Origin: Catenibacillus sp964565805
GTDB lineage: Bacteria > Bacillota > Clostridia > Lachnospirales > Lachnospiraceae
DNA: 64,000 nt
Assembly (NCBI GenBank): GCA_964565805.1
Contig: CAZMGH010000010.1
Location: 10,409-74,408 of the forward strand
Direction of reading: 5' to 3'
Part shown: positions 1 to 8,743 of the stretch, one piece after another
How the letters are laid out: the number at the start of each line of letters is the position of its first letter
Position numbering within the stretch: the stretch's first letter is position 1
Program-made: the position numbers and the translations under genes
Notes under the pieces: generated by a model
The model's input: only the letters and a program-made list of their open reading frames with translations
The model's database searches: none
Told to the model about the DNA's origin: nothing

Positions 1-1053
1 GGGATGATGCAGGACAATATCCTGGCGCCGGATCTGGGTAAATATATCGTCGTCATGATTTAACTCTTTTACCGGCCGAGGAACATACGTTTCATACTTA
101 AGATGGTCAAAGCCTTCCAGGCCGTTGACCTTCATAAGGAATGTAAGATCCAGAGGGCCGTTGATCTTGTAAATATAGCTTTCATCGGCCTGAAACTCCG
201 ATTTTAGGATTTTAAGGAGCCGCTTATCCATGCTTTCTTCCACATCCAGCCGGATCACTTCGCCCCACTGACGCTTCTTTAACTGCTTCTGGATTTCTTT
301 TAAAAGATCCGCGGCCTCATCTTCCTCAATGGTCAGATCCGCGTTTCTAATGATTCGGTATGGATGGGCGCACAGCACCTTATAATTTAAAAACAGCTTC
401 TGGATATTTTTCTCAATGATCTGCTCCAAAAGAATAATGGTGGTATCTTCCTTGTTTTCTGAAGGTATCTTCACCACTCTGGGGAGCACGGACGGCACCT
501 GAACAGTGGCAAAATCATAGTTGACTTTATCCTTATCATCATGGCTGCAGATGAGAGCGCCGATATTTAAAGTTTTGTTCCGTACCAGAGGGAAGGGACG
601 GGAGGAATCCACTGCCATTGGGGTCAGTACCGGATAAACATTCCGCATAAAATATTCATCCGCATATTTTGCCTGCTCCTCATTCAGATCCTCATAGTTG
701 CTGACAATGATCAAATGATTCGCCTTTAAAGTCGGAAGAAATGACCGGTTGTAAGTGCTGTATTGCATGTTCACCATTTCATGGGTCTTTTCATAAATCT
801 TTTCCAGCTGAACTGAAGGCGTCATGCCTGCAATGTCTTTTTTATTATATTTAGCGTGGACCATATCCTTTAAGGATGCCACGCGGACCATGAAAAATTC
901 ATCCAGATTTGAAGCCGTGATGCTTAAAAACTTTAAACGCTCAAACAAAGGGAGACTCTTATCCCTGGCCTCGCTCATGACCCTGTAGTTAAATTCCAGC
1001 CAGCTTAGTTCACGGTTCCAAAAATTTTCAGGTTTATTTAATGCTTCACTCAT
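1..1053 (-). CDS. ppk: polyphosphate kinase 1, N-terminal part (runs off left edge)
   Basis: PPK1 makes inorganic polyphosphate reversibly from ATP at the inner face of the membrane. The visible 351 codons start MSEALNKPENFWNREL and contain the PPK N-domain signature ELSWLEFNYRV, then LSITASNLDEFFMVR and later VLTPMAVDSSRPFP. They stop at IRRQDIVLHHP, where the window ends, so the catalytic histidines further on cannot be inspected. The start at 1053 has a GGGGGGATGA ribosome site and lies 13 bases after the ppx-like stop, giving a ppx-ppk pair in one transcript. The reading frame is open with no frameshift. Confidence 0.95.
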   Translation of the reverse strand, partial: MSEALNKPENFWNRELSWLEFNYRVMSEARDKSLPLFERLKFLSITASNLDEFFMVRVASLKDMVHAKYNKKDIAGMTPSVQLEKIYEKTHEMVNMQYSTYNRSFLPTLKANHLIIVSNYEDLNEEQAKYADEYFMRNVYPVLTPMAVDSSRPFPLVRNKTLNIGALICSHDDKDKVNYDFATVQVPSVLPRVVKIPSENKEDTTIILLEQIIEKNIQKLFLNYKVLCAHPYRIIRNADLTIEEDEAADLLKEIQKQLKKRQWGEVIRLDVEESMDKRLLKILKSEFQADESYIYKINGPLDLTFLMKVNGLEGFDHLKYETYVPRPVKELNHDDDIFTQIRRQDIVLHHP

Positions 1054-1066
1054 CGTCTCATCCCCC

Positions 1067-2605
1067 CTACGGATTACGCTTCTGGCGCAGTACAGGCACC
1101 AGGCCGAAAATTTCCTCAAACATTTGTCTGCGGCGCCATACAGTCCCCTGCTCTAAGGTCAGGTCATAGATGGTATCCGCAGTAATCTTTAGCTCATTTC
1201 CCTTAATGGAAATACGGACGTTTTCAATCTTCTGCCTGTGGCTTCGGTCCATACTGTTGCTCAGGCGGAGCATGGCCGCCATTTTGATCACAGCGATAAA
1301 ATCTTCTTTGGTCATACGCAGGTCTTCCTTTTCATAGTCTGGAATCTCGCTGTAAGAATTATATAAAACAATGTAAGCCACCATTTCCTTTTCAATCTCA
1401 GAAAGGCCGATGATTTCTGTTAAAAGGATCAGCTCATAAGATGCTTTAATACTTGAGGGCATGCTCACATATTTACCGCAGTCATGGAGCATGGCTGCCA
1501 GACGGAGCAAAAGACGGTGGCGGGCATTTAACCCAGAAATTTTTTTCATACCGTCAAACAGCTTTAAAGAGAGCATTTCCACATTTTGGATATGCTCCTC
1601 ATTGCTTTCAAACTTTTTCGTCATATTCCGCACATAGTTGATCAGATCCCTCTCGAAATCATGGGGAAGCGCAAACTTCTCCACCCGCTCGCTGTAATCC
1701 ACAGCCAGACCGTCGCACATATCTGCCTGAGGCTCCCACAGCTTTTCCACAGTGGTAGAATCCAGCAGCTTTTTATAAATAATGCTGGAAGGCACGATGA
1801 CGGAAGCCAGCTCATAGGGAATCCCATACTTGTCAGCGATTTCCGACGGTGTAGATTTTAAAAGCTTGCTATAAATTTTATTAAACTGATCCCCTGTGAG
1901 AAACTCCTTGTTTTTTGTCATGCTCACATAGTTAATAATTGAAGAAAACTCCTCACCAACGACGATCATATGGCGGATCTTGTGATTTTTCAGGCGCAGG
2001 CGCCCTAACGTGCGCATATCATTGCCAATATAATCCTCCATGACCCCTATAAAGCTGGTGGTATGCTCTTCCATCTCAGACAGGATTTCCCGGATCCTTA
2101 CGGAGCCCAGCTTAAGATTGTGGGATGAGGCCAGTATGCCATCCTTAAAGCAGGATACCTGAAGGCTTCCCGCGCCCAGATCCACCACTGCTGCCCCTTC
2201 GCTGATGAGCTGTTCAAAGTTTTTCATTTTATAAGCCACGGACTTTAAAATAAAAAATCGCTGCTGGGCATTGCTGATAATATTTACTTTAAGCCCGGTT
2301 TTAATAAAAACCTGGTCCACGATCAGATCCCTGTTTTTTGCTTCTCTTAACGCACTGCCGCCAACGGCATAATAGTCATCCACCTGATACTCATTCATTT
2401 TAAAGTGGAACTTTTTCAGTACCTCACAAAGCTCATTCACCTTCTCAAAGCCAATGACGCCTTTTGAGTAAGTATCCACTCCAAGACGGATACTGTACCT
2501 AACATGATCCAGCTCCTTAAATCCCAGCTTTTTAGAAATCTCGTAGATTTTCATAGAAAGCTGGCTGGAACCTACCTCAATGGCGGCAAATATCTTTACT
2601 GCCAT
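1067..2605 (-). CDS. Ppx/GppA-family protein with HD-like domain, catalytic residues altered
   Basis: The family (exopolyphosphatase / pppGpp phosphohydrolase) removes phosphate from polyphosphate or pppGpp. This 512-residue protein has the actin-like ASKHA fold in its first ~310 residues and an HD-type helical domain after it (LHDCGKYV). Three family motifs are changed: the first phosphate loop Asp is Glu (EVGSS, residues 10-14), the catalytic Glu of the SGxEEAR motif is Gln (SNAQQRF, 111-117), and GGGSTE reads GAGSLQ (144-149). The HD domain keeps HD but lacks the usual HHKHS histidines. It sits directly upstream of ppk, so a link to polyphosphate is likely, but it may be a sensor or regulator and not an active hydrolase. 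Ribosome site AGGAGGTAAGTT. Confidence 0.85.
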   Translation of the reverse strand: MAVKIFAAIEVGSSQLSMKIYEISKKLGFKELDHVRYSIRLGVDTYSKGVIGFEKVNELCEVLKKFHFKMNEYQVDDYYAVGGSALREAKNRDLIVDQVFIKTGLKVNIISNAQQRFFILKSVAYKMKNFEQLISEGAAVVDLGAGSLQVSCFKDGILASSHNLKLGSVRIREILSEMEEHTTSFIGVMEDYIGNDMRTLGRLRLKNHKIRHMIVVGEEFSSIINYVSMTKNKEFLTGDQFNKIYSKLLKSTPSEIADKYGIPYELASVIVPSSIIYKKLLDSTTVEKLWEPQADMCDGLAVDYSERVEKFALPHDFERDLINYVRNMTKKFESNEEHIQNVEMLSLKLFDGMKKISGLNARHRLLLRLAAMLHDCGKYVSMPSSIKASYELILLTEIIGLSEIEKEMVAYIVLYNSYSEIPDYEKEDLRMTKEDFIAVIKMAAMLRLSNSMDRSHRQKIENVRISIKGNELKITADTIYDLTLEQGTVWRRRQMFEEIFGLVPVLRQKRNP

Positions 2606-2621
2606 AACTTACCTCCTTTTT

Positions 2622-2662
2622 CCCCTGCCTTTTAAGGCCGTACAGGCATCCCAAAAGGGACC
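2622..2662 (-). repeat. two-hairpin intergenic element, copy e (before ppx-like gene)
   Basis: Read on the minus strand, the gap between the DUF815 gene and ppx holds CCC-TTTT-GGG, then ATGCCTGTACG, then a second stem GCCTTAAAAGGC, followed at once by the AGGAGG ribosome site. The same order occurs before accB, fsa, the ABC sugar-binding gene and the lactonase gene. It is a candidate structured RNA element or small interspersed repeat. Confidence 0.55.
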
Positions 2663-2667
2663 GTCTT

Positions 2668-3984
2668 TTACTCCTGTACATTATCCTCCAAAGCCTGCAT
2701 CCCTGCAAGATGGTTGATAAACTGCTGGGCTGTTCGTCCGGAAAGGCCTCCGTGGCGCATTTCCCAGATCACAGCCTCTTTAGCGATCTCTTCCTCGTCC
2801 ATGGCGATGTTAAACCGTTTCGCCAGCTCCTTGGCAATGGCCACATACTCTTTCTGGCTTGGCGCCCCGTAATAGATGGTTTCCCCAAAACGGGTGGCCA
2901 GAGAGAGCTTCTCCTGCATGGAATCCCCGCCGTGGACATCGTCGCTGTTTTGCCTGCGCTCGCCCCATGTTTCCCGGATCAAATGCCGCCGGTTAGAGGT
3001 GGCGTAAATGAGCACATTATCCGGCTTTGTCTCCAGGCCGCCTTCAATAACGGCTTTCAGATATTTGTATTCAATCTCAAATTCCTCAAAGGAAAGATCA
3101 TCCATATATAAAATATACCGGTAATTCCTGTTTTTGATCTGGGCGATCACATCCGGAATATCCTTAAACTGGTGTTTATATATTTCCACCATGCGCATTC
3201 CGTCTTTATAATATTCATTTAATATAGCTTTAATGCTTGTAGATTTTCCCGTGCCGCTGTCGCCAAACAAAAGCACATTGTTGGCCCGCTGCCCCTGGAC
3301 AAAGGCCCGGGTATTATCCACCAGCTTTTTCTTCTGGATCTCATAGCCTACCAGATCGTCCAAAGTAACTTTTTCCGTTCTTGTAATGGGAACAATCCCT
3401 GTGTCCTCCCCCTGCTTTACGATCTTAAAGGCCCGGTGGAGGCCATACTTGCCTACCCCGTAATCTTCATAAAAATCTGTCAGCGCCTTATACATGTCCT
3501 TGGGATCTTTCGCCTGAGCCAGGAGCTGATTCAGGTCCTCGATCCGCTGGCATAAGCTCCGGCTGTAGACTACCCCTTTGTCCCTGTTCCCCTCATAGGC
3601 GCTTATAAGACTTAAAAAACGCACATTTAAAAGTTTCTCCACACAGGCCCAGTCCATGTGGTAGGCCTCATAAAAAATCTGCAGATCATGAAGGGCCAGA
3701 GTATTTAAGCTGCCTTCGATGGCGCCCCGCTTTTCACAGGACATGGAGAAGGCATTTTCATTGGTGGTCAAAAGATAGGTCAGATAGCCATGCCACAGAT
3801 TTCCGGAAAATCCGTGATCTCTGGCAATAGTCACCAGCCCGTTAATACATCTGTAAATATCATCCACCAGCCCTTCCCGGTCCGCCCCCGGCGCATCATA
3901 GGTATTTGCCACATTGGCCATGGCGGCAAAGACAGGGTCATTAAAATTTCTGTATAAAATCAGTTCATGGATCCTTACACGCAC
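2668..3984 (-). CDS. DUF815-family AAA+ ATPase
   Basis: 438 residues. Walker A is GDSGTGKSTS (241-250) and Walker B ILYMDDLSFE (291-300), with the post-Walker-B segment ATSNRRHL and a C-terminal lid. An alpha-helical N-terminal ~200 residues without known motif precedes the AAA module. This matches the DUF815 family of stand-alone ATPases, whose cellular role is not established. The start is GTG with AGGAAGGTG five bases upstream; it begins 12 bases after pheA, so the genes are co-transcribed. A sensor or loader role is only a guess. Confidence 0.85.
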   Translation of the reverse strand: MRVRIHELILYRNFNDPVFAAMANVANTYDAPGADREGLVDDIYRCINGLVTIARDHGFSGNLWHGYLTYLLTTNENAFSMSCEKRGAIEGSLNTLALHDLQIFYEAYHMDWACVEKLLNVRFLSLISAYEGNRDKGVVYSRSLCQRIEDLNQLLAQAKDPKDMYKALTDFYEDYGVGKYGLHRAFKIVKQGEDTGIVPITRTEKVTLDDLVGYEIQKKKLVDNTRAFVQGQRANNVLLFGDSGTGKSTSIKAILNEYYKDGMRMVEIYKHQFKDIPDVIAQIKNRNYRYILYMDDLSFEEFEIEYKYLKAVIEGGLETKPDNVLIYATSNRRHLIRETWGERRQNSDDVHGGDSMQEKLSLATRFGETIYYGAPSQKEYVAIAKELAKRFNIAMDEEEIAKEAVIWEMRHGGLSGRTAQQFINHLAGMQALEDNVQE

Positions 3985-3996
3985 AGCTACACCTTC

Positions 3997-5178
3997 CTAC
4001 TCTACATGAATATAATTTCCTAAAATACGGAAGCTTTCCGTTTCCGACTCAATACCGGTCAGGGCATTGCGCACCTGGCGCTGGGCTAGGCAGCCGTCAA
4101 AATCTACAAAAAACCTGTACTGCCACTTCTTTCCCGGAATCGGGCGGGATTCAATCCGGTTCATATTCAGTCCGTTAAAAATAAAGTGGGAAAGAATGTT
4201 GTACAGTGTACCGCTGGCATGAGGCAGCTCAAAGCAGATACTGATCTGATTGGCATTTTTTAAATATTCCCTGCGGTTTTCAATAATAATAAAGCGGGTA
4301 GAATTGTTTTTCAGATCATTGATCCCGCTGGTAAGAACGCTCAAACCATGAACACGGGCCGCTGTTTCGCTGGCAATAGCCGCCTGGGATAAATCCATAT
4401 CTTTTTTCACTTTCCTGGCAGCTACAGCAGTGTTTGATAAACTGATCTGCTGCCAGTTTTTATCTGCCAGAAATCCCCGGCACTGTAAAAGCCCCTGAGG
4501 GTGGGAATACACCGTCTTAATATCTGCCAGAGAAGCCCCGGGACATGCCAGAAGGGCATGGGAAACCCGGACTACATATTCCCCTACAATATAGTTGTCA
4601 TACTGGCCCATAAGATCATAAACATCCGTAATGACCCCAGTGGAAGAATTTTCAATAGGCAGAACGCCGTAGCGGGCCTTTCCGTCCTTAATAGCATCCA
4701 TACAGGCCTTAAAGGAAGGCACATTAAAGGCATCCACCTGCGCTCCAAAATATCCCAGCATAGCCTGATGGGCATAAGCGCCCTCTACGCCGCTGTAGGC
4801 GACTTTCGTACCGGGAGCATAAGGCATCCGCAAAAACCCGGCCATATCCGCCCCGGGAAGGGCCATTATCCCATCAACACTGGCAAAGCCGCTGTACTCG
4901 TCACTTTGCCCGGACAGAAGCATATACTGACGCATACGGCTGATGGTCATTAACTGATTAAAAAGAGCGCTGACTCCCTGCTCATTAAACTCCGAATGGG
5001 CAAGGGAACGGACTTTTTGTATTTTTTGTGCCTCCCGGCCGGGATCCAGCACCGCTTTACCGATTTTTCTTTTATATTTGGCCACATCTTCAGATACAGC
5101 CATACGTTTTTCAAACAATGCAACGATCTCTTCATCAATAGCATCGATCTCATTGCGAAGCTTCAGCAGTTCATCCAT
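3997..5178 (-). CDS. pheA: bifunctional chorismate mutase / prephenate dehydratase (P-protein)
   Basis: Makes phenylpyruvate from chorismate in phenylalanine synthesis. Domains in order: AroQ chorismate mutase (1-90; LRNEIDAIDEEIVALFEKR), prephenate dehydratase (~110-290; ENSSTGVITDVYDLM and the NNSTRF motif) and an ACT domain (~300-393) with the ESRP phenylalanine-binding motif. 393 residues, normal for the family. I chose ATG 5178, which has GAGGAGAC six bases upstream; a longer in-frame start at 5193 lies deeper in the preceding gene. It overlaps the end of the deaminase gene by 8 bases, implying coupled translation. ACT feedback inhibition by Phe is typical of the family. Confidence 0.95.
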   Translation of the reverse strand: MDELLKLRNEIDAIDEEIVALFEKRMAVSEDVAKYKRKIGKAVLDPGREAQKIQKVRSLAHSEFNEQGVSALFNQLMTISRMRQYMLLSGQSDEYSGFASVDGIMALPGADMAGFLRMPYAPGTKVAYSGVEGAYAHQAMLGYFGAQVDAFNVPSFKACMDAIKDGKARYGVLPIENSSTGVITDVYDLMGQYDNYIVGEYVVRVSHALLACPGASLADIKTVYSHPQGLLQCRGFLADKNWQQISLSNTAVAARKVKKDMDLSQAAIASETAARVHGLSVLTSGINDLKNNSTRFIIIENRREYLKNANQISICFELPHASGTLYNILSHFIFNGLNMNRIESRPIPGKKWQYRFFVDFDGCLAQRQVRNALTGIESETESFRILGNYIHVE

Positions 5179-6154
5179 TGTAAGTCTCCTCAAGTAAATA
5201 TCTTAATCGTTCTTTTTCCATAGACGGGAGAAAAGCCGCGTCAATGGCATATTCATTCAGCTTTCTAAAATCCTCCTTCGACCATCCGAAAGTGTCTGCC
5301 AAAAGCTGATACTCCTTTTTAAGCGTGGTATCGCATACGATCATGTCATCAGTCCCAACAACCACACGCACACCGGCATCGTAGTATTTCTTTATAGGAT
5401 GCTCTTTTATATCCTTCACTACGCCTGTGTGAAGGTTGCTCATAGGGCACATTTCCAGGGCGATACGCCGCTCCTTGAGCAGTTCCACCAGATCCGGGTC
5501 ATCTATAGCATGAAGACCGTGGCCGATGCGCAGCGCTCCGTTTTTTATCGCTAGACGGATATTATAAGGTTCGGTCTTTTCATGGACGCAAAAGGGGATG
5601 CCCTCCTGGTTTAACAGCTTGAATTGGTCTAAATACATGTCTATTGGGTATTTTTCATCGTCCCCGATCAAGTCGATACCCGCCACCCCCCGGCGCAGAT
5701 GCTGGATCGTTTCTACAACAGTGGCAAAATTATCTTTTTCATCAGCCCCTCTGACGGTACACAGGATCAGGTTTGCCCGGATCTGCTTCCCTTCCTCGAT
5801 CCCCCGGCGCATGCCTAACAAAGCGGCCTCCACTACCTGAGACTGGCTTAAGCCTCTTAATGTATGATACTGAGGGGTCATACGTATCTCCGCGTAAAGA
5901 ATACCCTGCCGATCCAGATCCGTCACCAGCTCATACATGGCTCTCCGGATGGCCTTCTTTTCCTGAAGGACCGTAAAGGCCAGATCAAAACGCTTCAAAT
6001 ATTCTGACAGATCGACACACTGATTGGGTACTCTCATATAATGTTCCAGTGCTTTCACATCATAGGCAGGCAGATATGCCCCCTGTTCCAGGGCCAGTTC
6101 CAGCAAGGTCTGAGGCCTTATGGATCCTTCAAGATGGATATGCAGTTCTATCAT
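5171..6154 (-). CDS. adenosine deaminase-family amidohydrolase, atypical HAGE motif
   Basis: The family deaminates adenosine to inosine with a zinc ion in a TIM barrel. Visible here: the HxH zinc pair in LHIHLEGS (H5, H7), RIGHGLH (H212, H215), the CPMSN motif (236-240) and GTDD (D269, D270). Two departures stand out. The usual HAGE motif reads HEKTE (191-195), so the catalytic Glu position is Thr with a Glu one residue on, and TDDP reads TDDM. Length 327 is normal. Adenosine may not be the substrate; a related purine or nucleoside is possible. It lies 12 bases after the rlmI-like gene. Confidence 0.8.
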   Translation of the reverse strand: MIELHIHLEGSIRPQTLLELALEQGAYLPAYDVKALEHYMRVPNQCVDLSEYLKRFDLAFTVLQEKKAIRRAMYELVTDLDRQGILYAEIRMTPQYHTLRGLSQSQVVEAALLGMRRGIEEGKQIRANLILCTVRGADEKDNFATVVETIQHLRRGVAGIDLIGDDEKYPIDMYLDQFKLLNQEGIPFCVHEKTEPYNIRLAIKNGALRIGHGLHAIDDPDLVELLKERRIALEMCPMSNLHTGVVKDIKEHPIKKYYDAGVRVVVGTDDMIVCDTTLKKEYQLLADTFGWSKEDFRKLNEYAIDAAFLPSMEKERLRYLLEETYNG

Positions 6155-6166
6155 TTCTAAGCCCCC

Positions 6167-7369
6167 TTAGTATTCATCGCAAACCTGAAAAATATAAAAC
6201 TTTAAATAATAGGACTCGTCCGCTGCCCACAGGATCGGGTGATCCGGAGCCTGGGTGCGAAATTCCACCTGGCGCAGCCGCTTATGCGCGCTTCTTGCAG
6301 CCTGATGGAGCGTCTGGGTAAACAGTTCAAAGGACATAAAGTGAGAACAGGAGCAGGTGGCCAGATAACCTCCATTCCTAACCAGTTTCATGCCCCGGAT
6401 ATTGATCTCCCGGTAACCTTTTACCGCGTTTTTAATGGAATTTCTTGATTTGGTAAATGCCGGCGGGTCTAAGATGACCACATCGTAGATCTTCCCCTCG
6501 GCCTCCAGCTTAGGCAGAAGATCAAACACATCGGCGCACATAAACGCCACCCGGTCCTCCAGGTGATTTAAGACAGCATTTTCCTTCGCCTGGTCAACGG
6601 CCAGCTGGGAAGCATCTACCCCAAGCACATGGGCCGCTCCGCCAATGCCGGCATTTAAGGCAAAGGAACCGGTGTGGGTAAAGCAGTCCAGAACACTAGC
6701 GCCACTACACAGTCTCTGGATGGCCTTCCGGTTATACTTTTGATCCAGGAAAAATCCGGTCTTCTGGCCATTTTCCACATCCACCATATACTTTACCCCA
6801 TTTTCCTCAATAGGGACTTTTGTGTCAAAAGGCGCTCCGATAAAACCTTTTTCCCGCTCCATACCCTCGTGAAGGCGGACCTTTGCGTCTGACCGTTCAT
6901 AGATTCCCCGGATATGGATGCCATCCTCTTCAAGGACCTCCTTTAAGCACTCCAGGATTACCGGCTTGAGCCGGTTAATGCCAAGGGCCAGAGATTCCAC
7001 CACTAAAACATCGCTAAACTTATCCACCACGATCCCGGGAAGAAAATCCGCCTCCCCAAAGATCAGACGGCAGCTTCCCGTATCTGTTGCCTTTTTCCGG
7101 TACTCCCAGGCCGCCTTTACCCGTCTTTTAATAAAATCCCTGTCAATCTCCTGTTCACTGTTTCGGGTAAGCATCCGCACAGTGATTTTTGACTGTGTAT
7201 TTATAAATCCTTTGCCCATGGGAAATCCGTCAAAATCCTTTACAAGAACAATATCCCCGTTTTCAAAATGCCCCATGCAAGAATCGATCTCATTATCATA
7301 AATCCACATCCCGCCGGATTTTAATGTTCGTCCCTCTCCTTTTTTCAACGTAACAACAGCAAAACTCAT
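6167..7369 (-). CDS. class I SAM-dependent rRNA methyltransferase, RlmI/RlmK-like
   Basis: 400 residues. An N-terminal PUA RNA-binding domain (1-80; KKGEGRTLKSGGMWIYDNEI) is followed by an EEHEE-type linker and a Rossmann methyltransferase with VLDCFTHTGSFALNAG (SAM loop), VDASQLAVDQAKEN and the catalytic-region motif VVILDPPAFTKS. This is the layout of RlmI, which makes m5C in 23S rRNA; the exact target cannot be read. Start ATG 7369 has GAGGAG. It leads the run rlmI-add-pheA-DUF815-ppx-ppk. A possible promoter TTGCCA-N17-TAAAGT lies ~60 bases upstream. Confidence 0.88.
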   Translation of the reverse strand: MSFAVVTLKKGEGRTLKSGGMWIYDNEIDSCMGHFENGDIVLVKDFDGFPMGKGFINTQSKITVRMLTRNSEQEIDRDFIKRRVKAAWEYRKKATDTGSCRLIFGEADFLPGIVVDKFSDVLVVESLALGINRLKPVILECLKEVLEEDGIHIRGIYERSDAKVRLHEGMEREKGFIGAPFDTKVPIEENGVKYMVDVENGQKTGFFLDQKYNRKAIQRLCSGASVLDCFTHTGSFALNAGIGGAAHVLGVDASQLAVDQAKENAVLNHLEDRVAFMCADVFDLLPKLEAEGKIYDVVILDPPAFTKSRNSIKNAVKGYREINIRGMKLVRNGGYLATCSCSHFMSFELFTQTLHQAARSAHKRLRQVEFRTQAPDHPILWAADESYYLKFYIFQVCDEY

Positions 7370-7437
7370 TGATTTATTCTCCTCTTTTCATAAACGCGAA
7401 AATCTGGCTGAATCGTTATTCTTTTTCTACAACTTTA

Positions 7438-7479
7438 TCATTCTCCGGGGAATTTGGCAACAAAAAATGTAACAAACAT
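7438..7479 (-). CDS. possible 13-residue leader peptide upstream of rlmI-like gene
   Basis: Minus-strand reading frame MFVTFFVAKFPGE, preceded by a full TAAGGAGG site six bases from the ATG. No amino-acid run suggests attenuation control, and no mutually exclusive hairpins were found. It may be chance. The rest of 7370-7564 shows no other gene. Confidence 0.2.
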   Translation of the reverse strand: MFVTFFVAKFPGE

Positions 7480-7564
7480 GCATATCCTCCTTATGGACAG
7501 ACATACCATTTATGGTTTGGCGCCGGACTGATTTTTGAAAGGATGCTGTCCCATAGTGAATGAA

Positions 7565-7604
7565 AAGGCCCCCTGCCGGCGCAAAAAATGTACCGTCAGA
7601 GGGC
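7565..7604 (-). terminator. terminator hairpin after the fab operon
   Basis: A 12-position stem (GCCCCCTGCCGG / CCGTCAGAGGGC, about 10 pairs) around a 13-base loop. Read on the minus strand it is followed by CCTTTTC. It lies 36 bases beyond the stop of the last gene of the fatty acid operon. Confidence 0.6.
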
Positions 7605-7639
7605 AAAGAGCTTTACTTTTTTACAATGGACGAAATCGG

Positions 7640-8743
7640 TCAAGGGAATAAATCTTCAATAACCTCATCCACGGTCTGGATCTTTTCTGCTTTCCAGGCA
7701 TTTGCCCCGCAAAACAAAAGAGCATGATCCACATCCCCCCGGGCCGCGTTTACCAAAGCATCGGTAATACAGTAGGGGATTTTTGAAGGCTGGCACTTTT
7801 CCAGACACCCGTGGCAATGAATAGGAAAACGCTCTCCCTTTTCCACTCTGGCCATAAAGTCATTGTAAATGGCCCGTCCAGGCATACCAACCGGACTTTT
7901 CACAATACGTATATCCTCCTTAAAGGCATGGATATAGGCCTGCTTGTAGGCCATAGGGGCGTCACATTCCCATGTAGTGACAAAGCGGGTAGCCACCTGG
8001 ACCGCGTCAGCGCCCAGATCCAGATAATGACGTACTTTTTTCTCGCTGTCAATGCCTCCCGCCACAGCCACAGGGATGCTTTTCCCGTATTTTTCCCCGT
8101 AATCCCTGGCAGTGGCAATAATATCCTTGATCTCCCTGTCATAGGCCTCCATATCCATGTGCTTAAGGCTTTCCGGTGAAAATCCCAGATGTCCCCCGGC
8201 CAGAGGGCCCTCAATGACCAGAAGATCCGGGATCCTTTTATACTTTTTATCCCACAGCCGCAGGATCACCTTGGCAGCCTTTAAAGAAGAAATAATCGGG
8301 GCGATTTTTGTCTTTGATCCCCGGACAAAATCCGGAAGGGACGCGGGAAGACCGGCGCCGGAAATGATCAGGTCCACCCCGGCGGCTACTGCTGCCCGGA
8401 CATACTTTTCATAAAACCGGGTGGCCACCATAATATTGACAGCGATCATGCCGGTACGTCCCTTATATTTTTCTTCTTTTTGCTTTTGGGCCACGATCTC
8501 CCTGGCCCGGCGGATATGGGTGCCGATAGCCTTCAGATTTGCCTCTAAAGGCGATGCATCCCATCCTTCCTGGTCAAATCCGATCTGAGCCGTAGAGATG
8601 ACCCCAACGCCTCCGGCAGCAGCCACGCTTCCTGCCAGACCGGAAAGGCTGATTCCCACACCCATGCCGCCCTGGATCAGGGGCAGGGTCAGGGTGGTAT
8701 CACCAATGGTAAAATGACTTTTAATATTTGCGAAATCTGTCAT
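7640..8743 (-). CDS. nitronate monooxygenase / FabK-like FMN enzyme
   Basis: 367 residues of the 2-nitropropane dioxygenase-like TIM barrel. Visible motifs: LPLIQGGMGVGISLSGLAGSVAAAGG at the start, the GPLAGGHLG segment, AVAGGIDSEKKVRHYLDLGADAVQVATRF (FMN phosphate site). The C-terminal part has a cysteine cluster HCHGCLEKC...PYC and LLFCGANAW, common in clostridial NMO homologues. I chose ATG 8743 (GGGAGA seven bases upstream) over 8779; it overlaps accA by 23 bases. Its position as last gene of a fab operon that starts with the related fabK suggests a role in acyl or alkyl-nitronate chemistry, but the substrate is unknown. Confidence 0.8.
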   Translation of the reverse strand: MTDFANIKSHFTIGDTTLTLPLIQGGMGVGISLSGLAGSVAAAGGVGVISTAQIGFDQEGWDASPLEANLKAIGTHIRRAREIVAQKQKEEKYKGRTGMIAVNIMVATRFYEKYVRAAVAAGVDLIISGAGLPASLPDFVRGSKTKIAPIISSLKAAKVILRLWDKKYKRIPDLLVIEGPLAGGHLGFSPESLKHMDMEAYDREIKDIIATARDYGEKYGKSIPVAVAGGIDSEKKVRHYLDLGADAVQVATRFVTTWECDAPMAYKQAYIHAFKEDIRIVKSPVGMPGRAIYNDFMARVEKGERFPIHCHGCLEKCQPSKIPYCITDALVNAARGDVDHALLFCGANAWKAEKIQTVDEVIEDLFP

